Shown here: positions 57,765-64,000 of the stretch, piece by piece
Position numbering within the stretch: position 1 is the stretch's first letter
How the letters are laid out: each line of letters starts with the position of its first letter
Origin: DASQEH01 sp963765725
GTDB lineage: Bacteria; Actinomycetota; Actinomycetes; Propionibacteriales; Nocardioidaceae
DNA: 64,000 nt
NCBI GenBank assembly: GCA_963765725.1
Contig: CAVXXI010000001.1
Coordinates: 682,001 to 746,000 of the forward strand
Direction: 5' to 3'
Translations under genes and position numbers: made by a program
The notes under the pieces: model-generated
Database searches by the model: none
What the model was told of the DNA's origin: nothing
What the model saw: only the letters and a program-made list of their open reading frames with translations

Positions 57765-59105
57765 ATGCCGTCAGGCGGCATCGTGACCCCCCTGCGCCCG
57801 GTCGTCCTCCAGGCGTCCGAGCTCACCATCCGAACGTTGGCCTGGCGCTTCGAGGAGGTCCTCCGCCTCGGTGACGGCACCGAGGCGGAGACGGTCGTCG
57901 ACGACGCGCTGGCCGGTGGTCTGGCGCCGGAGGCGGTCCAGTCGCTCGTGATCGCACCGGCCATGGTCAGGATCGGCGAGCTGTGGGAGTCGCGGCAGCT
58001 AGGAGTGGCCGACGAGCACCTCGCCACGTCGATCAGCTCGCACGCCATGATCCACCTGTTCGCGAAGATGAGTGTGCGACGCACGCGCGACCGGTCCCGC
58101 GAGACGATCCTGCTGGCGGCTGTGGAGGGGCAGCACCACGTGCTGGGGCTGCGGATGGTCGCCGACGTCCTCGAAAGCGCCGGGTACGTCGTCTTCTACC
58201 TCGGCCCTGACGTCCCCGTCCCCAGCCTGCGTGACTTCGCCCGCCTGCACCGGCCGGCCGTCGTGGGGCTCACGGTCGGGATCGCTGCGGACGTGAGCCG
58301 GGTAGCGGACTCCCTCGGAGCGCTCAACGAGGTCTCGGGTGACATCCGCATCATGCTCGGAGGCCGGTCCGTGCCGAAGTCGCTGAAGGCCGCGTACCGA
58401 TACGTCCCGAGCAGCATGGAGGTCGTCGCGGCGATGGAGCAGCTGATCTCCGGTCCGCCCCAGCGGCTCGCCCCCGCCGTCCTCACGCTGAGCTCCGGCG
58501 GCGGCTTCGCGCCGCAGCCGCATGATCCGGCGGGGAGGACCGGCAGCGTGGCGGAGCGGATGGCGAGGGCCGGCGAGCTCTCGATCGAGCTCGCCCGCAC
58601 GCACTTCCGGCGCTCCGAGGCGTACCGGGAGCTGGCGTTCCGCGACCCGCTGACCGACCTGGCCAACCGACGAGCCTTCGAGGACGAGCTCGCCTCCGTC
58701 ACCTCCAGGCAGGACGCTACCGCGGCTGTCCTCATGATCGACGTCGACGAGTTCAAGGCCGTCAACGACGAGCGGGGCCACCACGAGGGGGACCTGCTGC
58801 TGCGGGCGATCGCCCATGCCATCACCACCACCGTCCGGCCGGGCGATGTCGCTGCCCGCGTGGGCGGCGACGAGTTCGCGGTCCTGCTCCCAGAGACGAC
58901 CGTCTCCGAGGCCTGCGTCATCGGCGAGCGCATCCGCGCTGCTGTCGCCGACAGCGAGGTGCTGCCCGTCAGCCTGAGCGTCGGGGTCGCCCCGCTGTCC
59001 CAGGACTCGCGCATCGCGCTGCTCGCAGCCGACACAGCCCTGTACAAGGCGAAAGCGTCCGGAAGGGATCGCGTCGTCGCAGCGGCGGACCTGACCGTTC
59101 CCTGA
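57765..59105 (+). CDS. Diguanylate cyclase with a B12-binding (CarH/LitR-like) sensor domain
   Basis: 446 residues from ATG 57765; TTG 57675 and GTG 57783 are alternative starts. Residues 18-105 form a helical bundle carrying Trp74-x9-Glu84-His85 (LWESRQLGVADEHL), the signature of AdoCbl photoreceptors. Residues 115-230 are a B12-binding Rossmann-like domain with Gln123-x-His125-x2-Gly128 (EGQHHVLGLRM), where His125 is the expected lower cobalt ligand; the usual Glu/Asp is Gln. The GGDEF domain (about 290-440) has the active GGDEF (367-371) and an RxxD inhibitory site (358-361). It should make c-di-GMP under a cobalamin/light signal. It is between pimA and pdxS, on the same strand. Confidence 0.88.
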   Translation: MPSGGIVTPLRPVVLQASELTIRTLAWRFEEVLRLGDGTEAETVVDDALAGGLAPEAVQSLVIAPAMVRIGELWESRQLGVADEHLATSISSHAMIHLFAKMSVRRTRDRSRETILLAAVEGQHHVLGLRMVADVLESAGYVVFYLGPDVPVPSLRDFARLHRPAVVGLTVGIAADVSRVADSLGALNEVSGDIRIMLGGRSVPKSLKAAYRYVPSSMEVVAAMEQLISGPPQRLAPAVLTLSSGGGFAPQPHDPAGRTGSVAERMARAGELSIELARTHFRRSEAYRELAFRDPLTDLANRRAFEDELASVTSRQDATAAVLMIDVDEFKAVNDERGHHEGDLLLRAIAHAITTTVRPGDVAARVGGDEFAVLLPETTVSEACVIGERIRAAVADSEVLPVSLSVGVAPLSQDSRIALLAADTALYKAKASGRDRVVAAADLTVP

Positions 59106-59123
59106 CCACGGAGGAGAACAGAG

Positions 59124-59432
59124 ATGTATGTATCCATGTCCCGGCTCGCCATCCCCGCCGAACGCGCTCCCGAGCTCGTCGCGGCGTTCAAGAACCGCGC
59201 CCGCCTGGCCGACTCTGCCGCGGGGTTCATCGACCTGCAGGTCTGGCAGTCCGACCGGGACGCCGGCGAGGTCGTGATGGTCAGCCGCTGGTCGGACCGG
59301 GCCGCCTTCACGGCCTACATGAAGAGTGCCGACCACAAGACGTCGCACCGCCGGATCGACCCCGGCCTCAAAGCCGACATCAGCCTGCGCAAGCTCGAGC
59401 ACATGCATACCTACGAGGTGGTGGCCCAATGA
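59124..59432 (+). CDS. ABM-domain (heme/quinol monooxygenase-like) protein
   Basis: 102 residues from ATG 59124 with GGAGGAG 6-7 nt upstream. MYVSMSRLAIPAERAPELVA, then AAGFIDLQVWQSDRDAGEVV, then MVSRWSDRAAFTAYMKSADH, the W-S-D-x-x-A-F-x-x-Y pattern of ABM-type enzymes; a His pair (H331-like in SADHKTSHRR) could bind heme. The stop overlaps the next start (ATGA). Confidence 0.85.
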   Translation: MYVSMSRLAIPAERAPELVAAFKNRARLADSAAGFIDLQVWQSDRDAGEVVMVSRWSDRAAFTAYMKSADHKTSHRRIDPGLKADISLRKLEHMHTYEVVAQ

Positions 59433-59869
59433 CCGGCCCACGGGAGCCGGGCGGCGCAGCGCCTCCGGCCGCTGTCTACGTCGACGGCACGGCCATCCCC
59501 CTCGCGCCGGTCGCCGACCTGATCTGTTCGCGCTACCGGGTCGAGTTCCCCGACGAGCGTGCCCGGTACGGCGACGCGGGCGAGGCGTGGTGCCGCCACG
59601 ACAACCAGTGGCTGCTGTCCTGGGCCGTCAACGACGTCCTCGGCGCCACCGATCTCTGCGAGCAGGTGCAGTGGCTCGCCCGCGTGCTGCACGCACGCGA
59701 CTTCCCCGTCGACAGGCTTGCTCGTGACCTCGAGATCGCGGCCGAGGTCGTGGTGAGCGGGGCGCTCGGCTACGTCAGCAAGTCGGCCGCCGCACGGCTC
59801 CTGCAGGCCGCGAAGACGGTCACGGAGCTCCATCTGGCTGCCGATTCGTCTCCCGCTCGGGGCAGCTGA
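59429..59869 (+). CDS. Conserved-looking hypothetical protein
   Basis: 146 residues from ATG 59429, overlapping the ABM gene. AAVYVDGTAIPLAPVADLIC, then RYGDAGEAWCRHDNQWLLSW and AVNDVLGATDLCEQVQWLAR. There are helical repeats with Trp and several Cys. I do not recognise it. The coupled start suggests a partnership with the ABM protein. A strong terminator follows. Confidence 0.6.
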   Translation: MTGPREPGGAAPPAAVYVDGTAIPLAPVADLICSRYRVEFPDERARYGDAGEAWCRHDNQWLLSWAVNDVLGATDLCEQVQWLARVLHARDFPVDRLARDLEIAAEVVVSGALGYVSKSAAARLLQAAKTVTELHLAADSSPARGS

Positions 59870-59880
59870 CGTCGCCTCGC

Positions 59881-59919
59881 CCCGGACGCCGTACGGGCCG
59901 GTACCAGACGGCGTCCGGG
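59881..59919 (+). terminator. Strong hairpin terminator
   Basis: CCCGGACGCCGT (59881-59892), 15-nt loop, ACGGCGTCCGGG (59908-59919): a perfect 12-bp stem followed by TTTGG. It ends the transcript of the ABM gene set and separates it from pdxS. Confidence 0.75.
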
Positions 59920-59945
59920 TTTGGCCTCGCGGGGCCTTTACGCCG

Positions 59946-59951
59946 TACGAT
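59946..59951 (+). promoter_or_regulatory. Putative -10 element for pdxS
   Basis: TACGAT, with the predicted start at about 59958 and a leader of 36 nt. It fits TANNNT and follows the terminator. Confidence 0.45.
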
Positions 59952-59993
59952 GGAGTCGATTCGATCCGACCGTTCTTCTATGTAAGGCCCATC

Positions 59994-60908
59994 GTGACTG
60001 AGGTAGCGCAGACCGCACACTCCGACTCCGCGACCGGTACCGCCCGCGTCAAGCGCGGTATGGCCGAGATGCTCAAAGGTGGCGTCATCATGGACGTCGT
60101 CACCGTCGAGCAGGCCAAGATCGCCGAGGATGCCGGCGCGGTGGCCGTGATGGCTCTGGAGCGCGTACCGGCCGACATCCGGGCGCAGGGGGGCGTGTCC
60201 CGGATGAGCGACCCCGACATGATCGACGGCATCATCTCGGCCGTGTCGATCCCGGTCATGGCCAAGGCGCGGATCGGTCACTTCGTCGAGGCTCAGGTGC
60301 TGCAGAGCCTCGGCGTCGACTACGTCGACGAGTCCGAGGTCCTCACGCCCGCCGACTACGCCAACCACATCGACAAGTGGCAGTTCACCGTCCCCTTCGT
60401 CTGCGGTGCGACCAACCTCGGCGAGGCCCTCCGGCGGCTGACCGAGGGCGCGGCCATGATCCGGTCGAAGGGTGAGGCGGGCACCGGCGACGTCTCCAAC
60501 GCGACCACCCACATGCGCCAGATCCGCGGTGAGCTGCGCCGGCTGCAGTCGATGAGCGAGGACGAGCTGTACGTCGCCGCCAAGGAGCTGCAGGCGCCGT
60601 ACGAGCTGGTCCGAGAGGTGGCGGAGGCCGGCAAGCTGCCCGTCGTCCTGTTCACCGCCGGCGGCATCGCCACGCCGGCCGACGCGGCCATGATGATGCA
60701 GCTCGGCGCCGAGGGGGTCTTCGTCGGCTCGGGGATCTTCAAGTCGGGCAACCCGGCCCAGCGGGCGGCGGCGATCGTCAAGGCCACCACCTTCTACGAC
60801 GACCCCGATGTCATCGCGAAGGTCTCCCGCGGGCTCGGCGAGGCCATGGTCGGCATCAATGTCGACGACATCCCGCAGCCGCATCGGCTGGCCGAGCGAG
60901 GCTGGTAG
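59994..60908 (+). CDS. pdxS: Pyridoxal 5'-phosphate synthase subunit PdxS
   Basis: 304 residues from GTG 59994. KRGMAEMLKGGVIMDVVTVE (start of the barrel), AVAVMALERVPADIRAQGGV, PVMAKARIGHF (catalytic Lys) and IRSKGEAGTGDVSNAT, ending VGINVDDIPQPHRLAERGW. With PdxT it makes PLP from ribose 5-phosphate, glyceraldehyde 3-phosphate and glutamine-derived ammonia. The next gene starts 6 bp after it. Confidence 0.97.
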   Translation: MTEVAQTAHSDSATGTARVKRGMAEMLKGGVIMDVVTVEQAKIAEDAGAVAVMALERVPADIRAQGGVSRMSDPDMIDGIISAVSIPVMAKARIGHFVEAQVLQSLGVDYVDESEVLTPADYANHIDKWQFTVPFVCGATNLGEALRRLTEGAAMIRSKGEAGTGDVSNATTHMRQIRGELRRLQSMSEDELYVAAKELQAPYELVREVAEAGKLPVVLFTAGGIATPADAAMMMQLGAEGVFVGSGIFKSGNPAQRAAAIVKATTFYDDPDVIAKVSRGLGEAMVGINVDDIPQPHRLAERGW

Positions 60909-60913
60909 CGCCG

Positions 60914-61522
60914 GTGGCCATCGGCAGTCCCGACAAGGCTGCTCGGCGAGAACAACTGCGTACCTATGCCACGGTCCAGGTGTGGTCCGGCTTCCGTCTC
61001 CGCGGCGAGATCCATACCGAGGTGTACGACGCCGTCCTCGACGAGGTGAAGGACTGCGAGACGGCCCGCCGGCTCACGGACGAGCTCGTCGGCGATGCCC
61101 AGAGGTCGTTGGAGGTCGCGGCCCGGAGCTGGCCCGAGGTGACTGCCTACGACCGCCTGCAGGCCGCCTTCGCCGAGGCCGAGGCGGCCGACATCGTGGT
61201 GCTGCAGGCCTGCGAGGACCACTGGTCGGCCAACGAGCTGCTGCAGCAGCGGTCGCGCGAGGGCCGCACGCCGTGGGGGATCGCCTACTTCACGCTCTCC
61301 GACGTCTGGCACGCCATCGAGCACGACATGCTCGAGGTGAACCTCTGGCACGGCTCGAGCGCCAACGTCGCCGAGGGGGACGACCTGCTCGAGTTCATGC
61401 TCAGGACGCTGGCTGAGCACGGTATCTCGGCGGCGTTCGACGAGGGGCGGATCGAGGTCAGCGTGGCCTGGCAGCGCCGCCCCGCAAAGACCCCCGACGA
61501 GGCGACGCAGAGCCGGGTCTGA
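60914..61522 (+). CDS. Hypothetical protein between pdxS and pdxT
   Basis: 202 residues from GTG 60914. A mixed alpha/beta protein with AIGSPDKAARREQLRTYATV at the start, EDHWSANELLQQRSREGRTP in the middle and a DVWHAIEHDMLEVNLWHGSS segment. It is inserted between the two PLP-synthase subunits, which are more often adjacent or separated by an acyl-CoA thioesterase in actinobacteria. I do not recognise the family. Its close spacing (5 bp after pdxS, 24 bp before pdxT) suggests co-transcription. Confidence 0.75.
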   Translation: MAIGSPDKAARREQLRTYATVQVWSGFRLRGEIHTEVYDAVLDEVKDCETARRLTDELVGDAQRSLEVAARSWPEVTAYDRLQAAFAEAEAADIVVLQACEDHWSANELLQQRSREGRTPWGIAYFTLSDVWHAIEHDMLEVNLWHGSSANVAEGDDLLEFMLRTLAEHGISAAFDEGRIEVSVAWQRRPAKTPDEATQSRV

Positions 61523-61532
61523 CGGCGCCTCC

Positions 61533-61538
61533 TAGCAT
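61533..61538 (+). promoter_or_regulatory. Putative -10 element for leaderless pdxT
   Basis: TAGCAT ends 7 nt before GTG 61546. If used, pdxT has its own leaderless transcript in addition to any read-through from pdxS, and ATG 61537, which overlaps it, is not the start. Confidence 0.45.
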
Positions 61539-61545
61539 GGGAGGC

Positions 61546-62148
61546 GTGACAGACCAGCCGACGATAGGTGTCCTGGCCCTGCAGGGCGACGTCCGAGAGC
61601 ACCTGAGGATGCTCGAGGCGGCCGGCGCCGTCGCCGTACCGGTCCGGCGGGCGAGCGAGCTCGCCGCCGTCGACGCGATCGTCATCCCTGGCGGTGAGTC
61701 GACCACGATGTACAAGCTGGCCAACATCTTCGAGCTCTTCGAGCCGCTGCAGAGGCGGATCGCGTCCGGGCTGCCGGCGCTCGGTACCTGCGCGGGGATG
61801 ATCATGCTGGCCGACACCATCGAGGGCGGCATCGAGGGCCAGCAGACGCTCGGCGGCCTCGACGTCGTCGTACGCCGCAACGCTTTCGGTCGCCAGGTCG
61901 ACTCGTTCGAGACCGACGTCGACTTCACGCCGTTCGACCGGCCCTTCCATGCGCTGTTCATCCGCGCGCCGTGGGTCGAGAAGGTGGGCGCCACCGTCGA
62001 GATCCTCGCGACCGTCGCTGCCGGCCCCGCCGTGGGTAGGATCGTCGCGGTGCGCCAGGGCTCGGTCATGGCCACGTCATTCCATCCCGAGATCACCCAG
62101 GACGACCGGGTGCACCGCTACTTCGTCGACCTGGTCCGCAGCAGCTAG
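61546..62148 (+). CDS. pdxT: Pyridoxal 5'-phosphate synthase glutaminase subunit PdxT
   Basis: 200 residues from GTG 61546, the usual length; a longer frame begins at ATG 61537. IGVLALQGDVREHLRMLEAA at the start, IPGGESTTMYKLANIFEL, the nucleophile Cys in LGTCAGMIM, and SFHPEITQDDRVHRYF with the catalytic His-Pro-Glu. It releases ammonia from glutamine for PdxS. Confidence 0.95.
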   Translation: MTDQPTIGVLALQGDVREHLRMLEAAGAVAVPVRRASELAAVDAIVIPGGESTTMYKLANIFELFEPLQRRIASGLPALGTCAGMIMLADTIEGGIEGQQTLGGLDVVVRRNAFGRQVDSFETDVDFTPFDRPFHALFIRAPWVEKVGATVEILATVAAGPAVGRIVAVRQGSVMATSFHPEITQDDRVHRYFVDLVRSS

Positions 62149-62159
62149 GAGCGCATCGC

Positions 62160-62922
62160 ATGTCCGGCCACTCCAAATGGGCCACCACGAAGCACAAGAA
62201 GGCCGTCGTCGACGCCCGCCGGGGAAAGCTCTTCGCCAAGCTGATCAAGAACATCGAGGTCGCCGCCCGCAGCGGTGGCGGCGACCCGGCCGGCAACCCG
62301 ACCCTGTACGACGCCATCCAGAAGGCGAAGAAGTCGTCGGTGCCCAACGACAACATCGAGCGTGCCGTCAAGCGCAGGCTCGGGTCTGGAGAGCGGCGGA
62401 GCCGACTACCAGACGATCATGTACGAGGGCTATGCGCCGGGTGGGGTCGCGCTGCTGATCGAGTGCCTGACCGACAACCGCAACCGGGCCGCCGGCGACG
62501 TGCGTACCGCGATGACCCGCAACGGCGGCTCGATGGCCGACGCCGGGTCCGTCTCGTACATGTTCACCCGCAAGGGTGTCGTGATCGTGCCCAAGAGCCA
62601 GGAGGACAGCTCCGTCGGCGAGGATGACGTCCTCGGCGCGGTTCTCGACGCCGGCGCCGAGGAGGTCAACGACATCGGTGAGGCGTACGAGGTGATCTCC
62701 GAGCCGACCGACCTGGTCGCGGTGCGTACCGCGCTGCAGGACGGCGGGCTCGACTACGAGTCTGCGGAGGCGTCGTTCGTGCCGAGCATGACCGTCGGCG
62801 TGGACAAGTCCGGGGCTACCCGGATCTTCCGCCTCATCGAGGCGCTCGAGGACTCCGACGACGTCCAGAACGTCTTCGGCAACTTCGACGTCCCCGACGA
62901 GGTGCTCGCCGAGCTCGACTGA
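62160..62922 (+). pseudogene. yebC: YebC/PmpR-family regulator, broken by a +1 frameshift
   Basis: The first frame, from ATG 62160, gives MSGHSKWATTKHKKAVVDAR through VPNDNIERAVKR. The second, ending at 62922, continues GSGLESGGADYQTIMYEGYA through DVPDEVLAELD. They join if one base (A 62376) is dropped: AAG CGC [A] GGC TCG. Total length would be about 253 residues, as expected. All other signatures are intact. YebC promotes translation of difficult motifs or acts as a regulator. It is normally intact beside ruvC, so sequencing error is likely, but real inactivation cannot be excluded. Confidence 0.9.
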
Positions 62923-63215
62923 CCGCCGCTCCGGGCTCCCGACCCATCCCAGCGCGATCAAACCTCCCGGCCGAGACGTCAGCCACGGCCGGGCTTTGCG
63001 GCGTGTCGGACACCCATTGACGTCTCGGCGGGGAAGAGCGGGCGCGCAGACATCCCAGGGTAGGAAAATGGAGCGCCTCGCGCGTGAGCGATCGGCACGG
63101 TGAGGGCGCGTCGCTGCGGCCGGATGTCCGCGCCACGCGTTACGGTGAGGCAGTCGAACAGGTGTTCGTGCGGCTCGCCAACGGCGAGCCACTGGGCAAC
63201 TCTGGAGGAGCTTGC
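62923..63215. other. 293-bp intergenic region between yebC and ruvC
   Basis: Contains the hairpin repeat at 62970-63029. Otherwise no gene is supported; the longer frame upstream of ruvC's chosen start has no ribosome binding site. Confidence 0.45.
62970..63029. repeat. Dispersed hairpin-type repeat (copy 2), possible terminator
   Basis: GCCGAGACGTCA (62970-62981) pairs perfectly with TGACGTCTCGGC (63018-63029); the 36-nt loop contains CACGGCC and CGGCGTGTCGG. The loop and arms are closely similar to 37779-37840. In this place it would end yebC transcription. Confidence 0.7.
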
Positions 63216-63782
63216 GTGCGGGTGCTCGGAGTCGACCCGGGGCTGACCCGCTGTGGCCTCGGCGTGGTGGAGGGTACGCCCGGGCGCCCCCTCCGGGCGC
63301 TGGCCGTCGACGTCATCCGCACTCCCGCCTCGGCGAGCATCGGCGAGCGGTTGCTCCGCATCACCACGACCCTCGAGGACTGGATCGAGACCTACACGCC
63401 CGACGCCGTCGCCGTCGAGCGCGTCTTCGCCCAGCACAACGTCCGTACCGTGATGGGCACCGCTCAGGTGTCCGCCGTGGCGATCGTCGCAGCCGCCCGG
63501 CGTGGCATTCCGGTCGCGCTGCACACGCCGAGTGAGGTCAAGGCTGCGGTGTCGGGCAGCGGCCGCGCCGACAAGGCGCAGGTGACGTCGATGGTCGTCC
63601 GCCTGCTCGCGCTGACGGAGCGTCCGACCCCCGCCGACGCTGCCGACGCCCTCGCCCTGGCGATCTGTCATATCTGGCGGGGAGTGGCGGTGGCCCGCCT
63701 CGACGAGGCGCTCGCACGCTCGCGGGTGCCCGCCGCCGGGAGCCCGCGCTCCGCCCGTTCCGGTCAGGAGGCGGTGTCGTGA
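63216..63782 (+). CDS. ruvC: Holliday-junction resolvase RuvC
   Basis: 188 residues. GTG 63216 is chosen because GGAGGAG lies 5 nt before it; the frame is open up to 63084. VRVLGVDPGLTRCGLGVVEG (catalytic Asp7), VAVERVFAQHNVRTVMGTAQ (Glu68), and TPADAADALALAICH (Asp pair) are the RuvC acidic tetrad. It cuts four-way junctions with RuvAB. The stop overlaps the ruvA start (GTGA). Confidence 0.95.
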   Translation: MRVLGVDPGLTRCGLGVVEGTPGRPLRALAVDVIRTPASASIGERLLRITTTLEDWIETYTPDAVAVERVFAQHNVRTVMGTAQVSAVAIVAAARRGIPVALHTPSEVKAAVSGSGRADKAQVTSMVVRLLALTERPTPADAADALALAICHIWRGVAVARLDEALARSRVPAAGSPRSARSGQEAVS

Positions 63783-64000
63783 TCGCCTTCGTGCGCGGTG
63801 CGGTGAGCGCGGTGTTCATCGACTCGGCGGTGGTCGACGTCGGTGGGGTGGGGGTGCTGGTGATGTGTACTCCGTCGACTCTCGCCGGTCTTCGCCTTGG
63901 CGAGCAGGTCACCCTCGCCACGGCGATGGTCGTCCGCGAGGACTCCCTCACGTTGTTCGGCTTCGCCGACTACGACGAGCGGGCCCTCTTCGAACTGCTG
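63779..64000 (+). CDS. ruvA: Holliday-junction DNA helicase subunit RuvA (5' part)
   Basis: First 74 residues from GTG 63779, overlapping ruvC by 4 bases; the window ends in the gene. MIAFVRGAVSAVFIDSAVVD, then GGVGVLVMCTPSTLAGLRLG and REDSLTLFGFADYDERALFE correspond to the N-terminal OB-fold (domain I) and the start of domain II. It binds junction DNA and recruits RuvB. Confidence 0.93.
   Translation, partial: MIAFVRGAVSAVFIDSAVVDVGGVGVLVMCTPSTLAGLRLGEQVTLATAMVVREDSLTLFGFADYDERALFELL

Overview
The window is chromosomal DNA of a high-GC actinobacterium. The signs are strong GC bias at third codon positions, many GTG and TTG starts, 4-base stop/start overlaps, putative leaderless promoters (TANNNT 5-7 nt before the start codon), an SsgB-like sporulation/cell-division protein, and the phosphatidylinositol-mannoside genes pgsA-patA-pimA. 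The order thrS-HIT / pgsA-patA-pimA / pdxS-pdxT-yebC-ruvC-ruvA is a classical actinobacterial core neighbourhood. A Nocardioidaceae-like or related spore/filament-forming lineage is my best guess, and this is inference only.

Layout. 0-4.6 kb is sparsely coding: a 3' gene fragment, a secreted EXORDIUM/PHI-1-like protein, a candidate 39-aa secreted peptide and a charged helical protein. 4.6-9.9 kb holds a secreted protein, an SDR oxidoreductase, a DUF5709 protein, a methyltransferase, a stress-type protein and an ATP-dependent DNA ligase (LigC type). 9.9-15.7 kb holds a membrane protein coupled to a frameshifted uppS, a RibD-like reductase, PPK2 polyphosphate kinase, an AraC regulator and a methyltransferase. 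15.9-19.4 kb is an assimilatory sulfur operon (sir, zinc ribbon, cysH, cbiX) with a cysteine-type leader peptide. 19.6-23.9 kb carries glyA, yihY, rsgA and a GNAT acetyltransferase. 24.2-30.4 kb is the trehalose-from-glycogen operon treX-treY-treZ. 30.6-33.2 kb has a Tat-exported ferritin-like protein and an NRAMP transporter. 33.8-36.5 kb is a divergent CHAT-protease / CU044_2847-type (TCAD1-like) pair that looks like a biological-conflict module. 36.6-44.7 kb holds small membrane peptides, an APP1-type phosphatase, TauE/SafE, ArsR-SRPBCC, a Gly-Cys-Val tRNA cluster, an aminotransferase IV, CGNR and SsgB-like proteins and a second tRNA-Val. 45-48 kb has two secreted proteins. 48.5-64 kb is the conserved core block, with a predicted B12-binding GGDEF protein placed between pimA and pdxS.

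The most interesting signals are these. (1) A diguanylate cyclase at 57765-59105 carries the W-x9-E-H and QxHxxG signatures of CarH/LitR-type cobalamin photoreceptors. (2) The CHAT-TPR-TM / TCAD1-like pair. (3) Intergenic arrays of degenerate 22-bp units recur at five loci, two of them reversing orientation in the middle; four of the five lie between convergent genes. (4) The sulfur operon has a leader peptide and a possible Shine-Dalgarno-sequestering helix. (5) uppS and yebC are each broken by one extra base, which is either sequencing error or real lesions.

Functional links: sir/cysH/cbiX cover sulfate reduction and siroheme; treXYZ turns glycogen into trehalose; pgsA/patA/pimA make PIM lipids; pdxS/pdxT make PLP, which glyA and the aminotransferase use. 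No prophage, insertion sequence or CRISPR array was recognised.
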